Shown piece after piece: positions 26,903-35,133 of a stretch of DNA of 64,000 nt. Numbering within the stretch: the first letter of the stretch is position 1; every line of letters begins with the position of its first letter. Both the position numbers and the translations under genes were made by a program. Under the pieces are notes generated by a model. It did no database searches. It saw only the letters and a program-made list of their open reading frames with translations, and was not told where the DNA came from. The DNA comes from DTPU01 sp963827855 (lineage in GTDB: Bacteria; Planctomycetota; Phycisphaerae; Sedimentisphaerales; Anaerobacaceae): contig CAWHBY010000004.1 in the NCBI GenBank assembly GCA_963827855.1, positions 496,001-560,000 on the forward strand. Direction: 5' to 3'.

Positions 26903-28759
26903 TCAAGTCGTGGATTCTGCGTACTCAGGCACAAGCTGCCTGATCTTGGCAATGATGCCACTGCGGTCGCCGGTTTGGGCCAGGGCGAGCAGTTCGTCGA
27001 TGCCTTGACGCAGCACCAGGCGATCCATGGGGATGTTCTTCCAGATCAGAATCTTGGGGTGCGGCGTGCGAAGCATATCCTCGCCTTCGATCCGCAGCTC
27101 CTCAAAGAGCTTCTCACCGGGACGCACGCCTGAGAAGACGATCTCGATGTCCTCGCCGGGCCTGAATCCGCTCAAGGTGATCAACTCGTTGGCCAGATCC
27201 ACGATCCTGACCGGTTCGCCCATGTCCAGGACAAAGATCTCGCCGCCCTTGCCCATGGTGGCTGCCTGGAGGGTGAGTTGGCTGGCCTCCGGGATGGTCA
27301 TGAAGTACCGCTGCATCCGCGGATCCGTGATGGTGACCGGTCCCCCTTCTGCGATCTGCCTCTTGAACAAGGGGATCACCGAGCCCTCTGAGCCGAGCAC
27401 GTTTCCAAAACGGACCGTGACCAGATCGGTCTTGCTGGTCCTGGCGAGGTCCTGGATGTACTGCTCGGCAATCCTCTTGGATGAGCCCATCAGGCTGGTG
27501 GGATTGACGGCCTTGTCCGTGCTGATCATGACGAAGTGCGCCACGCCAAAGACGTCGGCCGCGTCGGCCATGATCCGTGTGCCCAGCACGTTGTTCTTGA
27601 CCGCCTCGCCCGGGTTCGTCTCCATCAGAGGCACGTGCTTGTGGGCTGCTGCGTGGATCACGACCTGAGGCTTGAGGCTGGAGAAGACCTGCTCCACCCG
27701 GGTCCTGTCTGTGACGTCCGCGATCAGGGGCACCAGGTCGATGGAGGGGAAGGCCTTGCGGAGCTCCCGTTCGATATGAAAAAGCGGGTTCTCCGCCTGC
27801 TCGACCAGGAGCAGCCGTCTGGGGCCGAACCTGCAGATCTGGCGGCACATCTCTGCGCCTATGGACCCCCCTGCGCCCGTGACCAGGATGACCTTGTCGC
27901 TGCAGAAGGCGCGAATGGACTCCAGGTCGAGCTGGACCGCCTCCCGTCCGAGGAGGTCATTGATGTCCACGTCCCTGATCTGCGAGACTTCGTACCTGCC
28001 TGAGGCGATGTCCGTCAGGGAAGGCACCATCCTGAACCGCACCTTCGCGCCTTGGCAGACCTGGATGACCCTGCGCAACTGCTTGTGCGTAGCTGAGGGG
28101 ATCGCGATCGCGATCTCCTCCACGTTGTGCGAGCTGCAGATCCTGGGCAGCTCCTCTACTCCGCCGAGGACCGGGATGCCGTGGATGCGGGTCCCCTGTT
28201 TGGCGGGGTTGTCATCGATGAATCCAGCCACATCGTACTCGATCACCGGCATACGCTGGATGTCGCGGAGCAGGGCCTCGCCTGCGTCCCCCGCGCCCAC
28301 GATCAGAAATCGCTTCAGCCGGACCGCGGCGACCACGGAAAACTCCTCGTGGTAAAGACGGATCGCCATCCGGAGGCCTGCCAGGATCATGATCGTCCCG
28401 AACAGATCCGCCACAAAGACCCCTTGGCTGACGACCGCCACGCCCTCGGGCAGGGCCAGCCGGCTGGACGCAAGGTCCAGCCCTGCGTACCAGAGCACCA
28501 TCAGGATGACCGTGCTGACCAGCGAGGCGGAGAAGATGTCCAGCAGGTCGGAGACACCGACGTAACGCCACCAGCCCTTGTATTGGCGAAATGCGCCAAA
28601 GACCGCCAGCTTGACCATGAGGGCGGCCAACAATAGCGACGGGTACTGGCGAACCAGCCACTCCCTCTCGAATTGCATGTGATTGGCCACTAGGAACGAG
28701 ACCATCAGGGAGAGGGCGAAGGCCAGCACGTGGGCCAGGATGATCAGGGGTCTGCGCAC
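26903..28759 (-). CDS. Membrane-bound nucleoside-diphosphate-sugar 4,6-dehydratase/epimerase (CapD/WbpM-like)
   Basis: 618 residues, typical for the long WbpM/PglF class. About four N-terminal membrane helices are followed by a CoA-binding-like Rossmann unit (FLIVGAGDAGEALLRDI) and the catalytic SDR domain with VTGAGGSIGAEMCRQI. The catalytic Met/Lys pair is in LMGSSKRIAEQY. It makes UDP-4-keto-6-deoxy sugars for capsule, O-antigen or glycoprotein glycans at the inner membrane. It stands alone here, without other glycan genes. It begins 74 bp from a family B repeat. Confidence 0.92.
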   Translation of the reverse strand: MRRPLIILAHVLAFALSLMVSFLVANHMQFEREWLVRQYPSLLLAALMVKLAVFGAFRQYKGWWRYVGVSDLLDIFSASLVSTVILMVLWYAGLDLASSRLALPEGVAVVSQGVFVADLFGTIMILAGLRMAIRLYHEEFSVVAAVRLKRFLIVGAGDAGEALLRDIQRMPVIEYDVAGFIDDNPAKQGTRIHGIPVLGGVEELPRICSSHNVEEIAIAIPSATHKQLRRVIQVCQGAKVRFRMVPSLTDIASGRYEVSQIRDVDINDLLGREAVQLDLESIRAFCSDKVILVTGAGGSIGAEMCRQICRFGPRRLLLVEQAENPLFHIERELRKAFPSIDLVPLIADVTDRTRVEQVFSSLKPQVVIHAAAHKHVPLMETNPGEAVKNNVLGTRIMADAADVFGVAHFVMISTDKAVNPTSLMGSSKRIAEQYIQDLARTSKTDLVTVRFGNVLGSEGSVIPLFKRQIAEGGPVTITDPRMQRYFMTIPEASQLTLQAATMGKGGEIFVLDMGEPVRIVDLANELITLSGFRPGEDIEIVFSGVRPGEKLFEELRIEGEDMLRTPHPKILIWKNIPMDRLVLRQGIDELLALAQTGDRSGIIAKIRQLVPEYAESTT

Positions 28760-28832
28760 AGCCAGCAGCCAGGGCCTTGGCAGATAAGGGGGCCTGGGTC
28801 TGATGCGGCCAGGCCGCTGTGATGGTCGACTA

Positions 28833-29008
28833 GAGACTATCTCTGAACCCCTTTCTGCTGTGATCGGCTGCGAAGCCCTGGGGCTGCGTTGTCGGCGAAA
28901 AACGTCCTCGACGTGCCCTCAAGCACGCCTCCGGGCCTTTTCCGCCTGCCGCCTTGCCCCCGGCCTTCTCGCACGATCTCGCGACGAAACAGGTTCTGAG
29001 AGAGTCTC
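28833..29008. repeat. MITE-like repeat family B, full copy
   Basis: About 176 bp bounded by inverted ends GAGACTATCTCTGAACC and GGTTCTGAGAGAGTCTC. The right half read on the minus strand (GAACCTGTTTCGTCGCGAGA, then CGAGAAGGCCGGGGGC) closely matches the repeat at 34558. A minus-strand ORF inside it is a repeat translation, not a gene. It lies upstream of the candidate selenoprotein cluster. Confidence 0.65.
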
Positions 29009-29140
29009 GTGTCCATTCCGGGCATATCTGTGCACGATCCGTGTGCCGAGTTTGTCGTTGACTATAGTTGGCCTCCCTATTTATGTCAATCCCGCCTTCG
29101 GGGTTGCACCTCGCAGCCCCAAGCGGTAGACTGGGAATCC
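29009..29140 (+). other. Leader of the candidate small selenoprotein gene
   Basis: Holds a TTGACT hexamer at 29058-29063, but no convincing -10 at standard spacing. A short hairpin follows (CAATCCCG...CGGGGTTG, 29087-29106) before ATG 29141. Regulatory meaning unknown. Confidence 0.3.
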
Positions 29141-29416
29141 ATGGACGCAGACCCAACCATGCGATACGGCAAGATGGCAGGCGCGTGCCTGATCATCGCT
29201 GCATTCTGCCTGTTGTCCATCCTGGTTCTGAAGCCTGGGTGAAGCAGTCCAGTATCAGCCCTTGGAGGGCTGACCATCCTTGCCTGTGTGCCCCTGTCGC
29301 TCATCCTGGGTGTCGTAGGAATCCTCCGCGACCAGCGAAAGATCGTGGCGATCCTGGTGACTGTCGCCTCCGGCCTCTTGGTGGCCTTCCACCTCTTCAT
29401 GGTGGCTCGCCGCTAA
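29141..29416 (+). CDS. Candidate selenoprotein: small three-helix membrane protein with in-frame UGA
   Basis: Reading ATG 29141 to TAA 29414 gives 91 codons with one in-frame TGA (29240-29242, codon 34). Before it is a hydrophobic segment (MAGACLIIAAFCLLSILVLKPG). After it two more follow, separated by a basic loop (TILACVPLSLILGVVGILRD, then VAILVTVASGLLVAF). The composition on both sides of TGA looks protein-coding and keeps frame for another 58 codons, which is unlikely by chance. A SECIS-like hairpin (29255-29273) lies immediately downstream of the TGA. If TGA is a stop, the product is a 33-residue peptide. No characterised relative recognised. Confidence 0.6.
29240..29273 (+). promoter_or_regulatory. 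UGA plus bacterial SECIS-like hairpin, small membrane protein
   Basis: TGA at 29240-29242. TCAGCCCT (29255-29262) pairs perfectly with AGGGCTGA (29266-29273) around the loop TGG. There are 20 nt between the UGA and the apical loop, with G as second loop base. Published bSECIS models require a small apical loop with an early G, 16-37 nt after the UGA. Confidence 0.6.
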
Positions 29417-29487
29417 GGGCCCTAACGCCTCCAATCCGTGCATCCGCTTCGTCCACTGCCTTCCGCCATGTATTAGCAGAATAATCG

Positions 29488-29517
29488 TTGGCGCACTGGA
29501 GGGAGGGATTGTACAAT
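29488..29517 (+). promoter_or_regulatory. Sigma-70-like promoter candidate for the selenoprotein paralogs
   Basis: TTGGCG (29488-29493), an 18-nt spacer and TACAAT (29512-29517), 42 nt ahead of ATG 29560. A GAGGGAGG ribosome site follows before the start. Confidence 0.4.
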
Positions 29518-29559
29518 GCTGAGCATCGGATAGTGGAGCATAGATAGAGGGAGGCTGCT

Positions 29560-31101
29560 ATGTCAAGGCAAGTCATCGCAGGGTTCGTCATTGCCGGCCT
29601 GGCGATCGCAGGGTTGGGGCTGCGACCTGCTGCAGGCCTGGACGCCAACAGTCCCGCACCCGGCGGCGAGCTGGCCTTCGACCTGAAGGAGATCTCGGTC
29701 TTTCGTCTGGACGAATTGGGCCCGGCAGCGAAGAATGCGTCCGTCGGGTTCCTGGACGGTCACAGAGGCTGGTGCCAGAACGCGCCCCTCGCGGAGGTCT
29801 TCTATCCCAAGCTCAGATCCAAGAAGCCGTTGTACGGCTCAGTGGAGTTTGTCTCGCGTAGGCATAGCGAGAGCGAATTACGCATCAGCTACGCCTTTGT
29901 CATCGATGAGTCGCGAGGCACGGGCAAAGGCTACGATTTCCTGTATTTCGACACCAACCACGACAGAGACCTGACCAATGATAGTCCGGTCAGGAGTCTC
30001 AAGGACCCGCCGAAGCAGGCCCTTTCCGTATACCCGGCAGACAGGCAACAGGTCTGTTTCGAGACGCTGGATGTACTGGTATCTCTCGATCGCGAGACGG
30101 CGCGGCCCATAAAGTTCCTATCTCGGCTGGGAGGCCTGCCCAACCTTCCCTATCTCTCGCTCGTGACGCTACAGGTCCACACTGGCACGGTGAAGATCGG
30201 AGGTGAGTCGTTTACCGCCTTACTGGGCCACAGCGGTCCGGTCGGCGGCTGGTTCGATGATCCCCATACCGCCCTTCGCCTGGTTGCCGACAAGGGCCAA
30301 GAGCCCGGCTGGTCGGGAGGGGACCGACTGATGGCCATACGCGGGATCGCGGGTACCCTCTATCGGTTCTCTTGCAGCCCCGCAGGAGACCGACTCACTG
30401 CAAGGCCCGTCACGTGTCCCTTCGGTACCCTCAAGGCTGGACCCGGTGCCCGCAACCTACCTGGCTCGGAGGTCACGATGCAGGGCTCGGTACGGTCCAA
30501 GGAAGCCCTACTGGGAATCGGCGAGGTCGACGGAGAGGGACAGACCAGACCCACCACGAGTTGGCGATTACCGGCGGGAGACTACCAGCCCTACTACCTG
30601 CGGGTTCACATGGGATCTCTGGATATCGAAGTGTCAGACAATCCCCACTCCGACGGAAGGCCTAGGGATCGGGGCGCAAGGCCCTACAAGTACGGCATCC
30701 AGATCCGGCCGGACCGGCCCTTCGTCTTTGAGTTCTCGAACAAGCCCGAGGTGATGTTCGCCTCCCCTGCCCAGGACCTGACGGTCCAACGTGGGGCCAC
30801 CCTGGAGGTCAAGGCCGTGCTGGTCGATCCCAACTTGGACATCATGATCCGCGGTCTTCGCTACGGCAACGGCAACGACGTTGTACCCTCCGTGGTGGTC
30901 ACGAGGCAAGGCGGCGAGATCGTCGGCAAGGGCACGATGCCCTTTGGCTGAGATGGTTCATGCGGGTACTTGTGGCAAGTACCGGACACGCTGGCGATCA
31001 ATGGCGACCAAGAGACCTTCACGATCACCGTGACCTTCGAAACGCGAGAACTCTACGGCAAGGTCGTACCGAGCAGGAAGGTGGTTGTCAGCCGCATCTA
31101 G
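29560..31101 (+). CDS. Candidate secreted selenoprotein, paralog 1 (in-frame UGA, UxxxC motif)
   Basis: 513 residues if TGA 30949-30951 (codon 464) is read as selenocysteine; the frame then continues 49 codons to TAG 31099. A signal peptide covers residues about 1-26. Residues 131-141 (DTNHDRDLTND) resemble a calcium-binding loop. The end looks like a beta-sandwich strand pattern: TLEVKAVLVDPNLDIMIRGL, then GTMPFG-U-DGSCGYLWQVP and ETFTITVTFETRELYGKV. The same layout, with TGA at the same point, occurs in the neighbour at 31256. Stop at TGA would remove the conserved final strands. Homologs with Cys at this position are expected. Biochemical role unknown; UxxxC suggests redox or metal binding outside the cytoplasm. 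Confidence 0.75.
30949..30983 (+). promoter_or_regulatory. UGA plus bacterial SECIS-like hairpin, paralog 1
   Basis: TGA 30949-30951. GGTACTTG (30965-30972), loop TGG (30973-30975) and CAAGTACC (30976-30983) form a perfect 8-bp stem. There are 21 nt between the UGA and the loop. The whole hairpin is identical in paralog 2 although flanking codons differ, suggesting selection on RNA structure. Confidence 0.72.
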
Positions 31102-31124
31102 AGCATCTGTCAGGGTCTGTGTGT

Positions 31125-31235
31125 GTCATCCCGAACGAAGTGAGGGATCTTCCCTCCAAATCGGGAAGGCCAGTTGCGATATAGGCTGGCCCGCTCGTCG
31201 CAAACGGAGATCCCTCGCCTGCGGCTCGGGATGAC
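31125..31235. repeat. Inverted-repeat element between the two paralogs
   Basis: The left arm 31125-31150 (GTCATCCCGAACGAAGTGAG, then GGATCT) pairs with the right arm 31208-31235 (AGATCCCTCGCCTGC, then GGCTCGGGATGAC). The GTCATCCCGA...GAGGGATCT arm is a common bacterial interspersed palindrome (recalled). It ends 20 nt before the second paralog's start and could form a large hairpin in a shared transcript. Confidence 0.7.
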
Positions 31236-31255
31236 CCGCGGTGGGAGGCATGAGC

Positions 31256-32737
31256 ATGAGATTCATCCTCTCGGGTTGGATCTGGGCATGGCTGTTGGCT
31301 GTCCGCATTGCGGCACCTGGCGAAGCGGCGGCCCCTTCCCACTCACCTGGCGAAGGCGTGACCTACCCCATGGCCGAGGTGTCGCTGCTGGGCTCCAATC
31401 CCTGGACCTTCCTGCTGAACGCCCAGATGACCCCCTACCTAGGGCCTGCCCCTGAGCCTAGCGTCAAGGCCTATCCCAAGTTCATCTCCGCCAGGCCCGC
31501 ATACGGCAGGGTCATCTTCGATCGCGATCTCCTGCATGACACGGGGCTGACCTACTACTTCGCCCTGGACGAGTCCGGCGGCGCCGGCAGTGGCTATGAC
31601 CGGCTCTGCCTGGACACCAACTACGATGCCGACCTCACCAATGACCCTGTGCTCGAGCCCGCGGGTCCACCCTACCGGCTGCAGAACACGCGTAAGCTCT
31701 TGTTTGGCCCCGTGGCCGTAGAGTTCCACTATCCTGGCGGGCAGGCTGTGTTCAGGCAACACGTCCTGGCTTCTCTCACGATCTCCGGTGGGTCGTCCGT
31801 GAGCGTAGCGTTCTCAATACCCGTGGTCCATCGGGCCAGGATCTCGCTCGGACGTCAATCCGTGGAGGCCGTGCTGATGCAGACGGGCACGCCCACGCTC
31901 ACCGGCGCGTTCGACAGGCCGGGCACTACGCTGTGCCTGGCCAATGGTGCCTGGGAGCCCCTGTGCCGCTGGCGGCATTTGGGGGACACGCTCTACGCCT
32001 TCTCTGCCACGGCCACTGGAGACCGGCTGACCGTGCGTCCGTACACAGGCGCATGGGGCCTCCTGCAGGATGGCGGCGACGTGCGTGGCCTGAAGATCGA
32101 GGAGGGTATGATCCGGTCCGACGCCGCAATACTGGATCTGAACGATCTGCGAGATGGAGCCGCCAGATGGAGGATCCCCGTGGGCGACTACAGGCCTAGC
32201 CAGCGGATCATCGCCAGGGCAGGAGCGGTTCGGGTGACCTTGGGCCCCTACCGCGACCCGTGCGACGTGGACGGGCCTTCCAGGCCTCCGGTCTTCTTCA
32301 TCAGAATCCGTGAGGACAGGCCCTGGTCGCTCAACCTGGATTCACGGCCGCAGATCGTCTTTCAGAGTCCCCAGGCCGGGGTCGCGATGCCCGGCCAGGA
32401 GTTGAGGATCGTGGCTGCCATCTATGATCCGGCCAAGGACGTGCAGGTGCTCAATCTGGAGGATACCCTGCGGAGTGAGACGATCGATTTGCCGAGGCAA
32501 AGGCCCTACCGGCGGTTCGCGCGTTTGGACCCCACAGTGGTCATCACCGACTCATCGAAGACCGTCGTCAGCCAGGGCAAGATGCCCTTTGGCTGAGGCG
32601 GCACGTGCGGGTACTTGTGGCAAGTACCGAAACAAATCAAGGGCAGTGAGGAAACCTTCAAGGTCACCGTGACCCTGGACAGTCAGGAGCTCTACGGTCG
32701 GATCGAGTCCACGCGGCAGATCATCGTGAAGCAGTAG
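31256..32737 (+). CDS. Candidate secreted selenoprotein, paralog 2 (in-frame UGA, UxxxC motif)
   Basis: 493 residues if TGA 32594-32596 (codon 447) is selenocysteine; the frame runs 46 further codons to TAG 32735. A signal peptide covers residues about 1-25. The Ca-loop-like DTNYDADLTND is at residues 120-130, matching paralog 1. The end reads GKMPFG-U-GGTCGYLWQVP, then EETFKVTVTLDSQELYGRIES. Sequence beyond the TGA is clearly homologous to that beyond the TGA of paralog 1, which is the strongest evidence for read-through. ATG 31256 was chosen because GGGAGG lies 7 nt upstream; ATG 31250 is too close. Tandem duplication of the 29560 gene. Function unknown. Confidence 0.75.
32594..32628 (+). 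promoter_or_regulatory. UGA plus bacterial SECIS-like hairpin, paralog 2
   Basis: TGA 32594-32596. GGTACTTG (32610-32617), loop TGG, CAAGTACC (32621-32628). Same 21-nt spacing and the same hairpin sequence as paralog 1. Confidence 0.72.
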
Positions 32738-32872
32738 TTCGCTCGGGGGCTCCGCTCCCTCTTCGCAGTTCGGGCGTTCGCCTCGCTCCCTTTTCGCGAA
32801 CAGCGAATTGCGAAATGAGAACAGCGATCCGCTCACCGCGTCCCCGTTTCTCCGATTCCCCCATTCGCCGTC

Positions 32873-34471
32873 TCAACTGCCCCGCTCCGGGGCAGCGGCA
32901 GCAGCAGGCAACCGGTCCCTGTGGAGCTTGAACTCCACGCTGTCAACCAGGGCCTCCCACGAGGCGTGGATGACGTTCTCTGAGACGCCGACCGTTCCCC
33001 AGAGCCGATCCTTGTCCTGGGACTCGATGATGACCCTGACCTTGGCCGCAGTGCCGGCCTTGGCGTTGACCACGCGGACCTTGTAGTCGATCAGCCGGAC
33101 GTCCCGCAGGCATGGATAGAACCGCTCCAGGCACTTTCGCAGGGCTGCGTCCAGGGCATTGACCGGACCGTCGCCCTCTCCGACCACGTGTTCGACCTGG
33201 CCGTCCACCCGCACCTTGACGGTGGCCTCTGTGACGACCTGGCCTGTCCCCCCGGTCTTCTCAACGGTCACGTGGTACTTGAGCAGCTCGAACGATGAAC
33301 GGTAGGTCCCCAGGACCTTCCTGACGAGGAGATCAAAGCTCGCGTCTGCGGCCTCGAACTGGTATCCCTCGTTCTCGAGTTCCTGGACCCGGGTGAGGAC
33401 CTTGCGGGCCAGTTTCTTATCCCCTGCGAGATTGGCCTTCTCCAGCTCTGCAAGGACGTTGGACTTTCCACTCAGCTCAGAGATGAGGAACCGCCGCTCG
33501 TTGCCGACGAGCGAGGGGTCAATGTGCTCATACGCCTTGCGGGTCTTGCGCAGGGCATCCACGTGCAGTCCCGCCTTGTGCGCAAATGCGCTGTCACCGA
33601 CGTAGGGCATATTGGCTACAGGCGACACGTTGCTGATCTCGGAGACGAATCGCGAGACCTCCACGAGGGTCTTGATCCGGTCCGCGTCCAGGACGTCTCT
33701 GCCCATCTTGAGGGCCAGGTTGGGGATCACCGAGCAGAGATTGGCATTGCCGCATCGTTCACCCAGGCCATTGATCGTGCCCTGGACCTGGCGTGCGCCG
33801 GCCCGGACTGCTGCCAGGCTATTGGCCACTGCGCAGTCGGTGTCGTTGTGTGTGTGGATGCCGACGATCAGGGTTGGGAATTCACGACAGACCGCCTGCG
33901 TGATCTCAAAGACGTCATCCGGAAGCCCGCCGCCGTTGGTCTCGCACAGGGCCAGGACATCGGCGCCAGCCTCCGCCGCGGCATGGATGACCTTCATGGC
34001 GTACACGGGATTGGCCTTGTACCCGTCGAAGAAGTGCTCTGCGTCGAAGACCACCTCCAGTCCCTTCTTCTTGAGGTAGGCCACCGACTCCTCGCAAATC
34101 TGCAGGTTGTCCTCCAGGCGGCACCCGAGGACCTTCTCCACGTGGAGGTCCCAGGTCTTGCCCACCAAGGCAGCGGCCGGGACCTGGCACGCCAGGATCG
34201 CCGTGATGGAGGCGTCCTGTTCCACAGGGGTATCGAACCGTCGTGTGTTTCCAAAGGCCACGAGCTTCGCGTGGCGAAGACCCAATTCACGGGCCTGCTG
34301 GAAGAACCGCATCTCCTTGGGATTGGACGCTGCGTAGCCCCCCTCGATGTAGTCCAGCCCCAGCTTGTCCAGACATCGGGCGATCGCCAGTTTGTCCTCC
34401 AGTGAGAAGCTCACCCCCTCGGCCTGCATGCCGTCACGAAGCGTGGTATCGTAGATCTGTATCTTTGCCAT
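32873..34471 (-). CDS. cimA: (R)-citramalate synthase
   Basis: 532 residues, the usual length for the CimA/LeuA-like family. It condenses pyruvate and acetyl-CoA in the threonine-independent isoleucine route. Motifs: IYDTTLRDGMQAEGVSFS at the N-terminus, FDAEHFFDGYKANP, LCETNGGGLP, GIHTHNDTDCAVANS (metal-binding HxH), and INGLGERCGNANL. The C-terminal regulatory LeuA_dimer-like domain is present. It is monocistronic and convergent with the selenoprotein paralogs across a 135-bp gap rich in short CGCTCCC/TTCGCGAA-type motifs. Confidence 0.93.
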   Translation of the reverse strand: MAKIQIYDTTLRDGMQAEGVSFSLEDKLAIARCLDKLGLDYIEGGYAASNPKEMRFFQQARELGLRHAKLVAFGNTRRFDTPVEQDASITAILACQVPAAALVGKTWDLHVEKVLGCRLEDNLQICEESVAYLKKKGLEVVFDAEHFFDGYKANPVYAMKVIHAAAEAGADVLALCETNGGGLPDDVFEITQAVCREFPTLIVGIHTHNDTDCAVANSLAAVRAGARQVQGTINGLGERCGNANLCSVIPNLALKMGRDVLDADRIKTLVEVSRFVSEISNVSPVANMPYVGDSAFAHKAGLHVDALRKTRKAYEHIDPSLVGNERRFLISELSGKSNVLAELEKANLAGDKKLARKVLTRVQELENEGYQFEAADASFDLLVRKVLGTYRSSFELLKYHVTVEKTGGTGQVVTEATVKVRVDGQVEHVVGEGDGPVNALDAALRKCLERFYPCLRDVRLIDYKVRVVNAKAGTAAKVRVIIESQDKDRLWGTVGVSENVIHASWEALVDSVEFKLHRDRLPAAAAAPERGS

Positions 34472-34557
34472 AGGGCCTCAACACAATGAGGCGTCAAGAC
34501 CACGACGCCCCTCATACCCATGAAAACGCGCAATTGCGAAAGATTGTACCCGACCTA

Positions 34558-34640
34558 GAGTCTATCTCAAAACCTATTTCGCGACGAGATCGAGCGAGAA
34601 GCCCGGGGGCCCTTTCTCGTGGCCCCGGCCTGTGGTCGCG
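34558..34640. repeat. MITE-like repeat family B, partial copy
   Basis: Starts GAGTCTATCTCAAAACCT, then TTTCGCGACGAGATCGAGCG and AGAAGCCCGGGGGC. It corresponds to the minus-strand right half of the element at 28833-29008. No second end was found. Confidence 0.55.
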
Positions 34641-34662
34641 TTGGCCAGGAGAACTGAAGGAG

Positions 34663-35133
34663 TTTCTTGCCGCGAATAACCGCGAATAGACGCGAATGGC
34701 TGCCGCCGGTGTTCACAGGTTGGACTTGTTCGTGGCATCGCCGCACGCGACGCTTCGCGTCTACCGGAAGGCGTTGCCTTCCGGGTGATCTGCGCAGGTC
34801 CCCGCTTGGTCAAGAAGCTTGCCCCGCAGGGACCTGCTTGCTCACATGCGTACGGCTCAGACTGTGTGCGAGAGTCCCATCCTGTCTCCCTCGCTTTCCG
34901 CTTAGCGCATTACGCTTAGCGAGTGCCTGTGCCGCCAGATCAAGGCCGAGTCGTGGGATGCGGTCCGAGCTAGCTCGGACAAGCAGCCCACTGCGAAGGC
35001 CGCCCTTGGCGACGCAGTCGCGAAGGCACGGCGCAGCCGTGGATCAGGCGGCGGAGTCACGAATACGTCAAGACCCACGCCCCCTCGCCAGCATTCGCGT
35101 CTATTCGCGTTCATTCGCGGCAAAAAACCAAGA
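34663..35133. repeat. Large inverted-repeat element with CGCGAAT-type ends
   Basis: The left end 34663-34699 (TTTCTTGCCGCGAATAACCG, then CGAATAGACGCGAATGG) and right end 35091-35136 (GCATTCGCGTCTATTCGCGT, then TCATTCGCGGCAAAAAA) are inverted copies about 430 bp apart. The interior has several hairpins, for example CCGGAAGGC/GCCTTCCGG and GCAGGTCCC/GGGACCTGC. I recall related GCGAATGAACGCGAATAGACG units scattered in planctomycetes. Confidence 0.6.

Noticed and set aside
28837..29025. 62-codon minus-strand ORF
   Set aside because: Lies wholly within the family B repeat; it is a repeat translation.
29240..32596. UGA reassigned as Trp or Gly throughout the genome
   Set aside because: Many other genes in the window end properly at TGA (ppx, cheY, kinases), so UGA is a normal stop outside the three special sites.
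34740..34860. tRNA-like or sRNA-like fold
   Set aside because: Several hairpins exist, but no acceptor/T-arm pattern or CCA end; they belong to the repeat element.
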